Assembly (NCBI GenBank): GCA_002331565.1
Contig: DCZC01000210.1
Coordinates: forward strand, 1-27,159
Source of the DNA: Gemmatimonas sp. UBA2094
Lineage (GTDB): Bacteria > Gemmatimonadota > Gemmatimonadetes > Gemmatimonadales > Gemmatimonadaceae
DNA: 27,159 nt
Direction of reading: 5' to 3'
Shown here: piece by piece, positions 1 to 8,041 of the stretch
How the letters are laid out: the number at the start of each line of letters is the position of its first letter
Numbering within the stretch: position 1 is the stretch's first letter
The notes under the pieces: generated by a model
Databases searched by the model: none
What the model was told of the DNA's origin: nothing
The model's input: only the letters and a program-made list of their open reading frames with translations
Program-made: the position numbers and the translations under genes

Positions 1-981
1 GAAATCGCGTTCGGCGCCAACATGACGACTCTGCTCTTCCATATCGCGCGCGCCATCGGTCGTGGGCTCCAGCCGGGCGACGAAATCATCGTCACCGAGC
101 TCGACCACCATGCGAACGTGGCCCCGTGGCAGGCGCTGGCGAAGGAGCGGGGCGCCGTGCTCAAGTGGCTGCCCCTCGACCTCGACACGTGCCGCCACGA
201 AGAGGGCGCGCTCGAGCGCCTGCTCAGCGATCGCACGAAGGTGGTGGCCATCGGCGCGGCCTCGAACATCCTGGGCACGGTGAGCGATGTGCCGCATCTT
301 GTGCGCCTGGCGCGCGCGGCCGGCGCCATCACCGTGGTGGACGCCGTGCACTACGCGCCGCACACTCTTGTGGATGTACAGGCCATCGGCGCCGACTTCC
401 TGCTGTGCAGTGCCTACAAGTTCTACGGCCCGCACGTGGGCGTCGTGTACGGTCGGGCCGACGCCACGGCTGCGCTCGACCTGCCGCGTCTCGAGCCGGC
501 TCCCGACTGGGTGCCGGAGTGTCTCGAAACCGGTACGCAGAATCACGAGGGCATCGTGGGGGCGGCGGCGGCGGTCGAGTTTCTGGCCAGCATCGCCGGC
601 GACGACATGGTGGCGCCACGCCGCGACCGTCTGGCGACGGCCATGCACGGCTTGCACGAGCGCGGGGAGCAACTGTTCGCGCAGCTGTGGCATGGGTTGG
701 CCGACATCCCGCAGGTCTCGTTGTACGGCCCCGCGCCGGGCACGCCGCGCACGCCGACGCTCTCGTTCCGCGTGCATGGGCATGACTCCGAAGTGGTGGC
801 GAAGTTCCTCGCGCCGCGCGGCGTGTACGTATCGCACGGTGACTTCTACGCCACCACGGTGGCGCGCCGTCTCGGCTTCGCACAGGAGGGCTTCGTGCGC
901 GCGGGTTGCGCCTGTTACACCAACGCCTCGGAAATCACGCGGCTGGTCGATGGGGTGCGCGCGCTGGTGGCGGGGCGCTGA
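1..981 (+). CDS. Cysteine desulfurase-like aminotransferase class V protein (5' partial)
   Basis: A PLP-dependent fold-type I enzyme of the class V aminotransferase group, closest in style to the cysteine desulfurase-like (VC1184/TIGR01976-type) subfamily. The frame is open from base 1 and the first residues (EIAFGANMTTLL) match the interior of this family, so the N-terminus lies outside the window; the ATG at 22 is internal. Visible motifs are the cofactor-binding ELDHHANV stretch (about residues 31-38 of the partial protein), VVDAVHYAPH with the PLP-contacting Asp/His, and SAYKFYGPH, whose Lys140 is the expected Schiff-base lysine. The C-terminal small domain ends with VRAGCACYTNASEI. The next gene starts directly at its stop codon, so they are probably cotranscribed. 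Family known; true substrate (cysteine or another amino acid) not shown by the sequence. Confidence 0.85.
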   Translation, partial: EIAFGANMTTLLFHIARAIGRGLQPGDEIIVTELDHHANVAPWQALAKERGAVLKWLPLDLDTCRHEEGALERLLSDRTKVVAIGAASNILGTVSDVPHLVRLARAAGAITVVDAVHYAPHTLVDVQAIGADFLLCSAYKFYGPHVGVVYGRADATAALDLPRLEPAPDWVPECLETGTQNHEGIVGAAAAVEFLASIAGDDMVAPRRDRLATAMHGLHERGEQLFAQLWHGLADIPQVSLYGPAPGTPRTPTLSFRVHGHDSEVVAKFLAPRGVYVSHGDFYATTVARRLGFAQEGFVRAGCACYTNASEITRLVDGVRALVAGR

Positions 982-2229
982 ATGGCCGTGACCCGTCGTC
1001 CATGGGCTGGGTTGGGTGCGGTGGTGGCGTTCGCCGCGGCCGTCACCGCGGCGTGCACGTCGGACACCCCGCGCAGCGGTGATGCCCTGCCGGCCGCCGA
1101 GTTCCTCTTCGCGGCCGGCGACTCCACGTACTGGGTGCGCAGCAGCGGCGAGGGGATGCGCGTGCGCAGCGCGCCCATCCTGCTCACCCAGGTGGACGGC
1201 CGCCTGTTCGAAGTGTTCCTTGCCGACGATGGCGCCGAGTATCCCGACGCATCGTTTGCCACCGCGCGTTTGTGGTCACGCGCGCTGCAGTCGAAGGACA
1301 GCACGCTGCTGTTCGCCGACAGCACCGTCATGCGCGAACTGACCGCGTGGCGCAAGGCCAACCCGGCGGAAGCGGAAATCGATCCGAACGACGAAGAGGC
1401 GCCCGACGATCCGCGCACCGTGGTGCACGACGAGATCGAGATCATCGACGTGCACGGACCGTATCTTACCTTCGAACATCTCCTCAACGCCGACATCGAT
1501 GGGGGGCCGCCGCATCAACATCGTGGCCGTCGCTACGTGGTGGACGTGCGCAGCGGGCATCTCGCCACGCTGGCCGACCTGCTTGGCGCCGAGGAAGCCA
1601 CGAAGGTGATGGCGCAGGCGCACGCGTCGCTGACCCAGCTCACCGACAGCATCCGCCAGGCGAGTACGTCCGGCGACGACCGCGCTTCCGCGGCAGTGGG
1701 AACGCTCGACAGTTTCGTATTCGATTCCACGAGCTTCGGCCTCACCGACCTGTCGCGAGATCCTGCCATCGCCTTCATGGTACCGGGCCACTCGGCCGAC
1801 GGTGAGGCGCTGGCGCTGTATCTGCCGCCCATCGGGGTAAAGGCGCCCGCCTGGTGGGGTGCCGTGCGCGGCACACTCCCCGAATGGAGCACAGATTCCA
1901 GTCGCGTGCGCTGGGAGCGTGCGGCATACGACGTGGTGGCGACGCCTTCGGCCGACGGCGATGCACTCGCGCTGGTGTTGCGCGCGCGGGGGCTCACGAC
2001 GTCGCGGGCCGAGTGGCCGGTCGCGACCGTAGTGGCCCCAGCCTATCAGTTGATCGCGCTCGAGGAGCCACCGCTCGACAGCGCCAGTCGCGCCGCACTG
2101 GCCCGCGCCTTCGATGTATCAACCGCGCTCGACGGCCTCGTGCAGCGCGCGGCGCGGCGCCTGCCTGGCGTCCCGCTGTTCACGGCGCGTACTCTGCTGC
2201 GCCGTGCCTCATACACGCCCCGGCCATGA
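982..2229 (+). CDS. Exported or lipid-anchored protein of unknown function, weakly RsiV/DUF3298-like
   Basis: 415 residues. The N-terminus has basic residues, a hydrophobic stretch and VTAAC with Cys25, a lipobox-like site, so the protein is probably secreted and perhaps lipid-anchored. The rest is acidic and hydrophilic. Two stretches resemble the RsiV/DUF3298 layout: RRYVVDVRSGHLATLADLL (about residues 181-199), followed by a helix, and later FVFDSTSFGLTDL leading to an alternating strand region. This is a weak resemblance seen by eye, not a firm family assignment. The start is fixed by the ATG immediately after the stop of the upstream desulfurase gene, and its stop overlaps the downstream thioesterase start (ATGA). 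The operon suggests coexpression, not function. A domain search could change the call. Confidence 0.7.
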   Translation: MAVTRRPWAGLGAVVAFAAAVTAACTSDTPRSGDALPAAEFLFAAGDSTYWVRSSGEGMRVRSAPILLTQVDGRLFEVFLADDGAEYPDASFATARLWSRALQSKDSTLLFADSTVMRELTAWRKANPAEAEIDPNDEEAPDDPRTVVHDEIEIIDVHGPYLTFEHLLNADIDGGPPHQHRGRRYVVDVRSGHLATLADLLGAEEATKVMAQAHASLTQLTDSIRQASTSGDDRASAAVGTLDSFVFDSTSFGLTDLSRDPAIAFMVPGHSADGEALALYLPPIGVKAPAWWGAVRGTLPEWSTDSSRVRWERAAYDVVATPSADGDALALVLRARGLTTSRAEWPVATVVAPAYQLIALEEPPLDSASRAALARAFDVSTALDGLVQRAARRLPGVPLFTARTLLRRASYTPRP

Positions 2230-2720
2230 CCGAACGCTCTGCCCGTCCCGTCAGCGACTCGCAGCACGAGACGAGTGAACTCATCATGCCGCAGGATGCC
2301 AACATCCTCGGGCATGCCTTTGGTGGTGCCATCATGGCCATGGTGGACAAGGCCGCGGCCGTCGCGGCGTTCCGGCACGCGCGTACGGCGTGCGTGACGG
2401 CGTCCATCGATCGCGTGGATTTCCGCGAGCCGATCCACGTGGGTGACCTCGTCACCTGCAAGGCGAGTGTGAACTTCGTTGGCAACACCAGCATGGAAAT
2501 CGGCGTGCGCGTCGAAGCCGAAGACCTGATCAACGGGACCCGTCGTCACACGAACACCTGCTACCTCACCTTCGTGGCCATCGATCGCAATGGTCGCCCC
2601 GTGCCCATCGTGAAGGTGTTGCCTCAAACCGACGAGCAGGAGCGGCGCTACGAGGCCGCGCAGGCCCGGCGCCGGCGTCGTCTCGAAGAACGCCAGGACG
2701 AAGCACGGAAGGCGGGATAG
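2226..2720 (+). CDS. Acyl-CoA thioesterase, hot-dog fold
   Basis: 164 residues, the usual length for a single hot-dog domain of the YciA/BFIT-like acyl-CoA hydrolases, which split acyl-CoA to free acid and CoA in the cytoplasm. The N-terminal half carries ANILGHAFGGAIMAMVDKAA, the strand-helix signature of this group with the conserved Asn and the Asp near the helix. SIDRVDFREPIHVGDLVTCKASV and SMEIGVRVEAED follow as the central strands. The C-terminus is a highly charged Arg/Glu helix (RRRRRLEERQDE). The open frame extends far upstream inside the previous gene, but the start was placed at ATG 2226 because it gives the family-like N-terminus and forms an ATGA overlap with the upstream stop, which suggests translational coupling. 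Substrate chain length cannot be read from the sequence. Confidence 0.88.
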   Translation: MTERSARPVSDSQHETSELIMPQDANILGHAFGGAIMAMVDKAAAVAAFRHARTACVTASIDRVDFREPIHVGDLVTCKASVNFVGNTSMEIGVRVEAEDLINGTRRHTNTCYLTFVAIDRNGRPVPIVKVLPQTDEQERRYEAAQARRRRRLEERQDEARKAG

Positions 2721-2776
2721 CAGGCCTCGTTTCAACTCGAGTGCGCGAATCGTGGTGCGTCGTTCACCCATGCGGC

Positions 2777-2782
2777 TAGTTT
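2777..2782 (+). promoter_or_regulatory. Putative -10 box (TAGTTT) of the MFS gene
   Basis: TAGTTT lies 6 nt before the ATG at 2789, so transcription would begin at about the start codon (leaderless mRNA). No Shine-Dalgarno is visible and no clear -35 element is seen. It belongs to the recurrent pattern described in the findings. Confidence 0.4.
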
Positions 2783-2788
2783 AGCTAC

Positions 2789-4057
2789 ATGGCTGATGCC
2801 CAACCCGGCGACGTTCCCGACACGTTCGCAGCGCTTCGCCTGCCCAATTTCCGGCGCTACATCCTCGCGCTGTTCACGCTGACCCTGGGTATTCAGATCC
2901 AGGGCACGGTCGTAGGATGGCAGATTTACGACCTCACGCGCGATCCCCTCGCGTTGGGACTCGTGGGACTGGCCGAGGCGCTGCCGGCGATCAGCATGTC
3001 GCTGGTCGCGGGACATGTGGCCGACACGCATGATCGGCGCCGTGTAGCCCTGCTCGCGCTCTCGGCGCTCGTGGGATGTTCGCTGGCACTGTGGTGGCTC
3101 GGGCACCCGGCACCCATCGGCGGTGTACCGCTCACCGCGCCTGCCCGCGTGCGCGCGATTTACGGGGTGATCGTCGTGAGCGGCGTGGCTCGCGCGTTTC
3201 TGCAGCCGGCGCGTCAGGCGCTGAGCGCCGAGTTGGTGCCACGCACCCTCTACCAGAACGCGGTGACGTGGCGCAGCGGCAGCTGGCAGCTCGCCGCCGT
3301 CCTGGGTCCCGCCCTCGGCGGCATACTCTACGCCATCGGCGGCGTCACGCTCAGCTACGCGGTCGATGCCGTCCTCATGGCGTTTGCGGTGCTGGGGCTC
3401 GTGTCGGTGCGCCACACCTCGCCCGTGCGCGAGAGCCACGACGAACCCATACGCGTCGCCATACTCGGCGGCCTGCGCTTCGTTTTCGGCGACGCACTGC
3501 TGTTGAGCGCCCTGTCGCTCGACCTGTTCTCCGTGCTGTTCGGCGGCGCCGTGGCCCTGCTGCCGGTATTCGCCGGGGAGATTCTGCACGCCGGCCCCAC
3601 CGGGCTCGGACTGTTGCGCGCCGCGCCGGCCGCGGGCGCCGTCGTCGCGAGCGTGCTGCTCACGCGGTTTCCCCCCTTCGCGCATTCGGGGCGCAATCTG
3701 CTACTGGCCGTGACCGGCTTCGGCCTCTGCTCCATTGGCTTCGGACTGAGCCGGAACCTCCCGCTGTCCATCGCCTTGCTGGCGCTGGGCGGCGCGAGCG
3801 ACATGGTGAGCGTGGTGATCCGCAGTCTCATGCTGCAAATGCGCACGCCGGAGGCATTGCTGGGACGCGTGTCGAGCGTGAATCAGATCTTCATCGGCAG
3901 CTCGAACGAAATCGGTGCGTTCGAGAGCGGACTCACCGCCCGTTGGTGGGGAGCGGTCACGGCGGTGGTGGTGGGCGGCATCGCCACGTTGGGCGTGGCC
4001 GCGACGGTCGCGTGGCGCGTGCCGGCCCTGCGGAAACTGCGGCAGCTCAGGACGTAG
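2789..4057 (+). CDS. MFS transporter, DHA3-type exporter
   Basis: 422 residues, the typical size for a 12-helix major facilitator. The opening FAALRLPNFRRYILALFTLTLGIQIQGTVVGWQIYDLT is characteristic of the DHA3 (EntS/macrolide-efflux-like) branch: a short cytoplasmic lead, TM1, then a conserved WQIYDLT. The MFS loop 2-3 motif appears as GHVADTHDRRRV (about residues 75-86). Hydrophobic segments continue to the C-terminus, which ends with a short basic tail. A drug, siderophore or metabolite could be exported by proton antiport; the substrate is not evident. The last 11 bases overlap the 3' end of the convergent ribonuclease Z gene. ATG 2789 fits the family N-terminus. Confidence 0.85.
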   Translation: MADAQPGDVPDTFAALRLPNFRRYILALFTLTLGIQIQGTVVGWQIYDLTRDPLALGLVGLAEALPAISMSLVAGHVADTHDRRRVALLALSALVGCSLALWWLGHPAPIGGVPLTAPARVRAIYGVIVVSGVARAFLQPARQALSAELVPRTLYQNAVTWRSGSWQLAAVLGPALGGILYAIGGVTLSYAVDAVLMAFAVLGLVSVRHTSPVRESHDEPIRVAILGGLRFVFGDALLLSALSLDLFSVLFGGAVALLPVFAGEILHAGPTGLGLLRAAPAAGAVVASVLLTRFPPFAHSGRNLLLAVTGFGLCSIGFGLSRNLPLSIALLALGGASDMVSVVIRSLMLQMRTPEALLGRVSSVNQIFIGSSNEIGAFESGLTARWWGAVTAVVVGGIATLGVAATVAWRVPALRKLRQLRT

Positions 4058-5000
4058 CGGCGTCCGTTGTCGCGGCCGGTTCCTCGGTGAGCCCGAGTTC
4101 GATTTCGGTGCCGTCCTTCACGACCATCGTGTCGGCGAACACCTGCCGCGCCTCGCGCTCGAGGTCCCTGGCATTGAGGGAGTAGCGCGCCGAAATGTGC
4201 GTGAGCGCCAGACGCCGGGCACCGGCGGCCTTCGCCACCTCGGCGGCCTCACGGGCGGTGCTGTGCCCCGTTTCGATAGCGCGGGCGGCTTCCTCGTCGG
4301 CGAACGTCGCCTCGTGAATGAGCAGGTCGGCGTCGCGGGCCGCTTCGACGGTTGCCGGGCAGGGACGGGTGTCCCCGGTGAGCACGATGCGCCGGCCGCG
4401 GCGGCGTTCGCCCACGAGGACCGATGGCTCGATCACCCGCCCGTCGTCGAGGGTGATGTTCTCCCCCCGATGGATGCGCCCCCAGAGCGGTCCCTCCGGG
4501 ATCCCGAGTTCCCGCGCCAGGTCGGGATTGAACCGTCCCTTCCGCTCTTCCTCCACCAACGCGTACCCCAGCGACGTGGAGGGGCCATGCTCGACGGCGA
4601 ATGTCTCGATGCGGTAGTCGCCCCGGGCGAGTGTTGCGCCGGCCTCCAGTTCGGTGATGTCAACCGGAAACGTGGTGCGCTCGCCACCCAAACTGATGCA
4701 CTGACGCAACATTTTTCCGGCCCCACGCGGGGCCCACAGCCGGAGCCGGTCGGTCCGCCCCTGCAACGCCAGGGTACGGATGAGTCCGGTGATCCCGAGG
4801 ATGTGGTCCGAATGGGTGTGCGTAAAAAAGAGATCCTCGAACGCGAAGGAGACCCCGTAGCGCATCATTTGGCGCTGCGTACCTTCGCCACAATCGAACA
4901 GAAGCGTCTGTCCCTCCCGAACGATGGCGAGCGAGGCGACCCCCCGCTCGACGGTGGGGCGGGAGGCGGCGGTACCCAAAAAGCGGACGAGGAGCGGCAT
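4047..5000 (-). CDS. rnz: Ribonuclease Z (tRNA 3' endonuclease)
   Basis: 317 residues of the metallo-beta-lactamase superfamily, the length of short-form RNase Z. The enzyme cuts pre-tRNA just after the discriminator base. Both tRNA genes in this window lack an encoded CCA, so their 3' ends need exactly this activity followed by CCA addition. The N-terminus LLVRFLGTAASRP and LLFDCGEGTQRQ are family hallmarks. The zinc motif is HTHSDH (61-66), with Ser where many homologues have Gly. Further ligands are in FAVEHGPSTSLGYAL, LTGDTRP, LIHEATFAD and LTHISARY, with the substrate exosite region between them. The gene overlaps the MFS gene tail to tail. Start at ATG 5000, 5 nt downstream of a -10-like TATATT. 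Confidence 0.93.
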   Translation of the reverse strand: MPLLVRFLGTAASRPTVERGVASLAIVREGQTLLFDCGEGTQRQMMRYGVSFAFEDLFFTHTHSDHILGITGLIRTLALQGRTDRLRLWAPRGAGKMLRQCISLGGERTTFPVDITELEAGATLARGDYRIETFAVEHGPSTSLGYALVEEERKGRFNPDLARELGIPEGPLWGRIHRGENITLDDGRVIEPSVLVGERRRGRRIVLTGDTRPCPATVEAARDADLLIHEATFADEEAARAIETGHSTAREAAEVAKAAGARRLALTHISARYSLNARDLEREARQVFADTMVVKDGTEIELGLTEEPAATTDAATS

Positions 5001-5005
5001 GCTCG

Positions 5006-5011
5006 AATATA
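5006..5011 (-). promoter_or_regulatory. Putative -10 box (TATATT) of rnz
   Basis: On the minus strand TATATT ends 5 nt before the rnz ATG and there is no Shine-Dalgarno, which fits a leaderless transcript. The -35 region is not convincing. Confidence 0.4.
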
Positions 5012-5153
5012 GACCCGTCCCCCGCCTTCTCCGTCAGTCTTCCCTGAGTGTGATGGCTCCATCCGAGCCCCACGCTGCGGGACACGCCGTATGCCGTATC
5101 CGCGCCCCTGTCGACGCCGGCAGCCCCGGTTGCTCCCTCCCGCGAACGTGAGA

Positions 5154-5184
5154 AGGCCGGGCCACCATCGGGTACGCCCGGCCT
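5154..5184 (-). terminator. GC-rich hairpin after the dehydratase gene
   Basis: AGGCCGGGC (5154-5162) pairs perfectly with GCCCGGCCT (5176-5184) around a 13-nt loop. It lies about 35 bp beyond the dehydratase stop on the minus strand and is followed by only a weak T-rich stretch (TTCTC), so it may stop transcription inefficiently or stabilise the 3' end. The remainder of 5001-5218 holds nothing else recognisable. Confidence 0.5.
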
Positions 5185-5218
5185 CGATAGGTCCGGCCCT
5201 TGCTTGCGCGACGCCCGA

Positions 5219-6202
5219 TCAGCCCGGATGCTGCCGGACGAGCATGTCGAGTCGGGAGGGGTCGATGTTGCGGCCGCTCACCACGGCGACAAGCGGGCCG
5301 TGCGGCGCCTCGACGTATCCATGCCGGAGTGCCGCCACCGTCACCGCGCCAGCGCCCTCCACCGCCATGCCGGTTGTGCGGTGCAACCAGGCAATGGTCT
5401 CGCCGAGTTCCGCTTCCGTCACCACGAGCAGGTCGTCGGCGCACACCTGTCCAATGTGCAGCGCATCGTCGTCGATCTGTCCCGACAGCCCGTCGGCGAG
5501 TGTCGGGGTGACAGGCGTGTCCACCACGTGGCCGGCCGCCACGCTCTTCGCCATCGCCGCCGTTTCGACGCTCTGTACCCCGATCACGCGCACGCCGGGT
5601 GCGAGGTGCCGCAGGACGGCCCCCATCCCGCCCAACAGGCCGCCGCCGCCGGTGCAGATCAGTACCGTCTGCAAGTCAGGGACCTGGTCGAGCAACTCCA
5701 GCGCGACCGTTCCCTGCCCGGCGAGCAAGTCGAGACCGAGACACGGGTTGATGAAGCGGATGCCTTCCCGCTGCGCATGCGCCTTCGCCATCACCATGGC
5801 CACGTCGTAGTCGGCCGCCTCGTCGTTCACCGTGGCACCGAGGGCGCGAATGCCGTCCTTCTTCACCTGCGGCGCCGTGACCGGCACGTACAGCATGGCC
5901 GGGGCGCCGAACGCCTTGGATGCATAGGCCACGCCAAGCCCGTGATTGCCCGCGCTCGACGCCACGACGCCCTTCGCGCGCTCGTCGGGCGAGAGTCCGG
6001 CGAGCACGTTGTACGCGCCGCGCACCTTGAACGATCCTGTGGGATTCTCGAGCTCCAGCTTGAACCACACGTCCACGCCAAGCTGCGCGGAGAGCGTCTC
6101 GTGGCGGATGATGCGGCTCGGCGGCAGGAACGCCCGCAGCCGCTCGGCGGCGGTGCGCACGGCAGAGACGGCGGGAAGGATGGCGGGATTGAGCGTCGGC
6201 AT
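5219..6202 (-). CDS. Threonine/serine dehydratase (PLP fold type II)
   Basis: 327 residues, the length of a catabolic-type threonine ammonia-lyase/serine dehydratase without a C-terminal ACT regulatory domain. Such enzymes deaminate threonine to 2-oxobutanoate or serine to pyruvate. The PLP lysine lies in ENPTGSFKVRGAYN (Lys about 59), the substrate loop is SSAGNHGLGVAYA, and the phosphate-binding glycine loop is CTGGGGLLGG. The C-terminal part has TGMAVEGAGAVTVAAL, typical of the family. It follows the photolyase gene by 47 bp on the same strand but has its own -10-like TAGAAT 6 nt before the ATG. Related racemases share the fold, so an alternative is serine/threonine racemase; the lack of an ACT domain argues against the feedback-regulated IlvA form. 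Confidence 0.88.
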   Translation of the reverse strand: MPTLNPAILPAVSAVRTAAERLRAFLPPSRIIRHETLSAQLGVDVWFKLELENPTGSFKVRGAYNVLAGLSPDERAKGVVASSAGNHGLGVAYASKAFGAPAMLYVPVTAPQVKKDGIRALGATVNDEAADYDVAMVMAKAHAQREGIRFINPCLGLDLLAGQGTVALELLDQVPDLQTVLICTGGGGLLGGMGAVLRHLAPGVRVIGVQSVETAAMAKSVAAGHVVDTPVTPTLADGLSGQIDDDALHIGQVCADDLLVVTEAELGETIAWLHRTTGMAVEGAGAVTVAALRHGYVEAPHGPLVAVVSGRNIDPSRLDMLVRQHPG

Positions 6203-6208
6203 CGAGGA

Positions 6209-6214
6209 ATTCTA
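6209..6214 (-). promoter_or_regulatory. Putative -10 box (TAGAAT) of the dehydratase gene
   Basis: TAGAAT on the minus strand is 6 nt from the ATG at 6202. It matches five of six bases of the sigma-70 -10 consensus and predicts a leaderless mRNA distinct from the photolyase transcript. No good -35 is seen. Confidence 0.45.
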
Positions 6215-6249
6215 ACAGCGGAATTACAGAAGCACCGTTTGACGACCGC

Positions 6250-7770
6250 TCAGATGAGCCGCGTTCCCCGCACACGCGCGATGTACCCTTCCACGTCGAA
6301 CTTCAACTTCGCCCGGTGCGTGACCATGGGGCGGATGCCGCCCCACACGGGCTTGTTGCCCCACGGGCGGTCCCACAGGCCAAGGCACCACATGATGCCG
6401 CCAACGCTGTTCGGGTCGCGGCCGTCGAGCGCGTACTTGTCATTGAGGTGAAACATCCAGGTCCGCGCCTGCTCGTAGTTCTCCGTCCAGAGCAGGATGG
6501 TCTTGCCCCAGAGCATGCGCGGGTAGTTGTGGATGATCCCCTGCGACACGAGTTCGTGCTGCGACGCGTTCCACAGGCGGTCGCCGGTGGTGGCGCTCTC
6601 GAGATCCTCGAGGGGATAGCGCTGTGGCCGCGGGTCGTTCACGTGCTCCGCCATCGTCCGCTGCACCCAGTCGGGCAACGATGACAGCCGGTCGAAATGC
6701 CGCGTGCGGACGCACCAGTTGAAACTGAGCTCGCGCCACGTGGTGACCTGCTGCACGAACGCCTCGAGATCGGCGTCGGAAGCGCCCACGTCTCCCCGTC
6801 GCGCGCGGGCCTCACGCAGCACGCGTCCCGAGGCGATCTGGCCGTAGTGCAGATACGGTGACAGGCGCGACGTGCCCTCGCCGTTGCCGGCCTCGTTGCG
6901 CTGTTCGTCGTAATGTGGCAGGCCGCCGCGCATGAACTGTACGCATCGCTCGAGCGCGGCCACGCTGCCGCCGCGCTGACTCACGGCCGGCACGGCGTGG
7001 TCGATTTCGCACTGCGCCACCTCGTGTGCGATCTCCTCGTCGCTCATTCCGGCGAGCGGCAGTGGCACGAGGCCACCGCCCGCCGCGATGGTGTCGCGCA
7101 GCGACGCGCGCAGCGTGTCGGTGAGCGCCACGCGCGGCAGTTCGTCGCGCACCGGCTCGAGCGCCACGTTGAGCAGCTTCGCGATCTTGGGTCGGATGGT
7201 GCGCGCCGCGAACTCGGGCTTGGTGAACGTTCCGCTGGGCACCGTGCACACGCTGTCCACGGCCAGCACACGGCAGTGCACCCGTTCGGCCAGACGCTCC
7301 GTGCGCTCGCGCACGCCCGCCGTAGGGAACAGATCAGTGAACACCACATACGCCCGCGCCGCCAGCCGGTCGAGCACCCGCCGGTCGTCGTCGCGCCGCC
7401 GTCGCAATACGAACTGATAGTGCAGCCCCAACTGCCCGGCGTGACGCGCCGTGTCGCGCGCGCCCTGCAGGATGAATGTGTGATGCCGGTCGCTCGCGTG
7501 CGGATACGTGGGGTCGAGCCCCTGGTGAACGACGACCGGCAGATTGACACGGTTGGCCGTCCGGATGGCGGCTCTCAGTCCCCAGTTCTCGTCGAGCCGG
7601 TGCGTGGACTGCATCCAGTACAGCACGTACTCGCCGTCCGGCCGGTAGGTCTTGCCGTTCAGATCGACCGTGCGCGGTACCAGCTGGTCGCGCACGAAGT
7701 CGGAGTCGAGCGCATGGGCGCCCGCGTCGGCACACCCGAAGGGCAGGGAGAAGTCGGAGACGTCCATCAT
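6250..7770 (-). CDS. phr: Deoxyribodipyrimidine photolyase, class II
   Basis: 506 residues from ATG 7770. The enzyme repairs cyclobutane pyrimidine dimers with FADH- and light. The N-terminal alpha/beta domain includes GEYVLYWMQSTHRLDENWGL and VVVHQGLDPTYPHASDRHHTF, both typical of class II rather than class I enzymes. The FAD domain holds SRLSPYLHYGQIASG and WRELSFNWC. Near the C-terminus come YALDGRDPNSVGGIMWC and LWDRPWGNKPVWG, the most diagnostic class II region. The frame stays open upstream to a TTG at 7863, but that extension is low-complexity Arg/Gly and was rejected; ATG 7770 or 7767 are the plausible starts, with no clear ribosome site at either. The dehydratase follows on the same strand. 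Confidence 0.9.
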   Translation of the reverse strand: MMDVSDFSLPFGCADAGAHALDSDFVRDQLVPRTVDLNGKTYRPDGEYVLYWMQSTHRLDENWGLRAAIRTANRVNLPVVVHQGLDPTYPHASDRHHTFILQGARDTARHAGQLGLHYQFVLRRRRDDDRRVLDRLAARAYVVFTDLFPTAGVRERTERLAERVHCRVLAVDSVCTVPSGTFTKPEFAARTIRPKIAKLLNVALEPVRDELPRVALTDTLRASLRDTIAAGGGLVPLPLAGMSDEEIAHEVAQCEIDHAVPAVSQRGGSVAALERCVQFMRGGLPHYDEQRNEAGNGEGTSRLSPYLHYGQIASGRVLREARARRGDVGASDADLEAFVQQVTTWRELSFNWCVRTRHFDRLSSLPDWVQRTMAEHVNDPRPQRYPLEDLESATTGDRLWNASQHELVSQGIIHNYPRMLWGKTILLWTENYEQARTWMFHLNDKYALDGRDPNSVGGIMWCLGLWDRPWGNKPVWGGIRPMVTHRAKLKFDVEGYIARVRGTRLI

Positions 7771-7879
7771 GCCGGTCAACGCCCGCCCACGCCTCGTTGT
7801 TGCATTTCCCGTGGCTCGAGATTCCGCTTCCGCGCTGCCGCGCTGCCGAGCGCCCGGAGGCAAGACGACGGCGTGCTGC

Positions 7880-7907
7880 TTGACTTCCCCCGCCCACGCG
7901 CTACCTT
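7880..7907 (+). promoter_or_regulatory. Candidate promoter upstream of tRNA-Ala
   Basis: TTGACT (7880-7885), a 16-bp spacer and TACCTT (7902-7907) form a plausible sigma-70-type promoter reading toward tRNA-Ala, with a start near 7914. The -35 is strong and the -10 weak. The intervening hairpin at 7925-7952 would lie just after the transcription start. Confidence 0.4.
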
Positions 7908-7924
7908 CCCTCCGTTACCCGATC

Positions 7925-7952
7925 GGCCCCGCGCCACAGGTGCGGGGCCTTT
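7925..7952 (+). terminator. Intrinsic terminator hairpin ahead of tRNA-Ala
   Basis: GGCCCCGC (7925-7932) pairs perfectly with GCGGGGCC (7942-7949) over a 9-nt loop and is followed by TTTGTTGT on the plus strand. There is no plus-strand gene directly upstream for it to terminate, so it either ends a very short RNA from the promoter at 7880 or acts as a leader attenuator for the tRNA. Confidence 0.6.
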
Positions 7953-7967
7953 GTTGTCTGGGTACCT

Positions 7968-8040
7968 GGGGCTGTAGCTCAGCTGGGAGAGCGCTGCATT
8001 CGCATTGCAGAGGTCAGGGGTTCGAGCCCCCTCAGCTCCA
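7968..8040 (+). tRNA. tRNA-Ala(CGC)
   Basis: A complete 73-nt cloverleaf. The acceptor stem GGGGCTG/CAGCTCC includes the G3:U70 wobble that defines alanine identity. D-stem GCTC/GAGC; anticodon stem CTGCA/TGCAG with loop TTCGCAT, giving anticodon CGC at 8001-8003, which reads GCG. T-arm GGGGTTCGAGCCCC. Discriminator A at 8040; CCA is not encoded (the next bases are TCG). It sits alone, not in an rRNA operon. Confidence 0.97.
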
Positions 8041-8041
8041 T

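Noticed and set aside
7771..7863. N-terminal extension of the photolyase to TTG 7863
   Set aside because: Low-complexity Arg/Gly residues not typical of class II photolyases; ATG 7770 or 7767 fits better.
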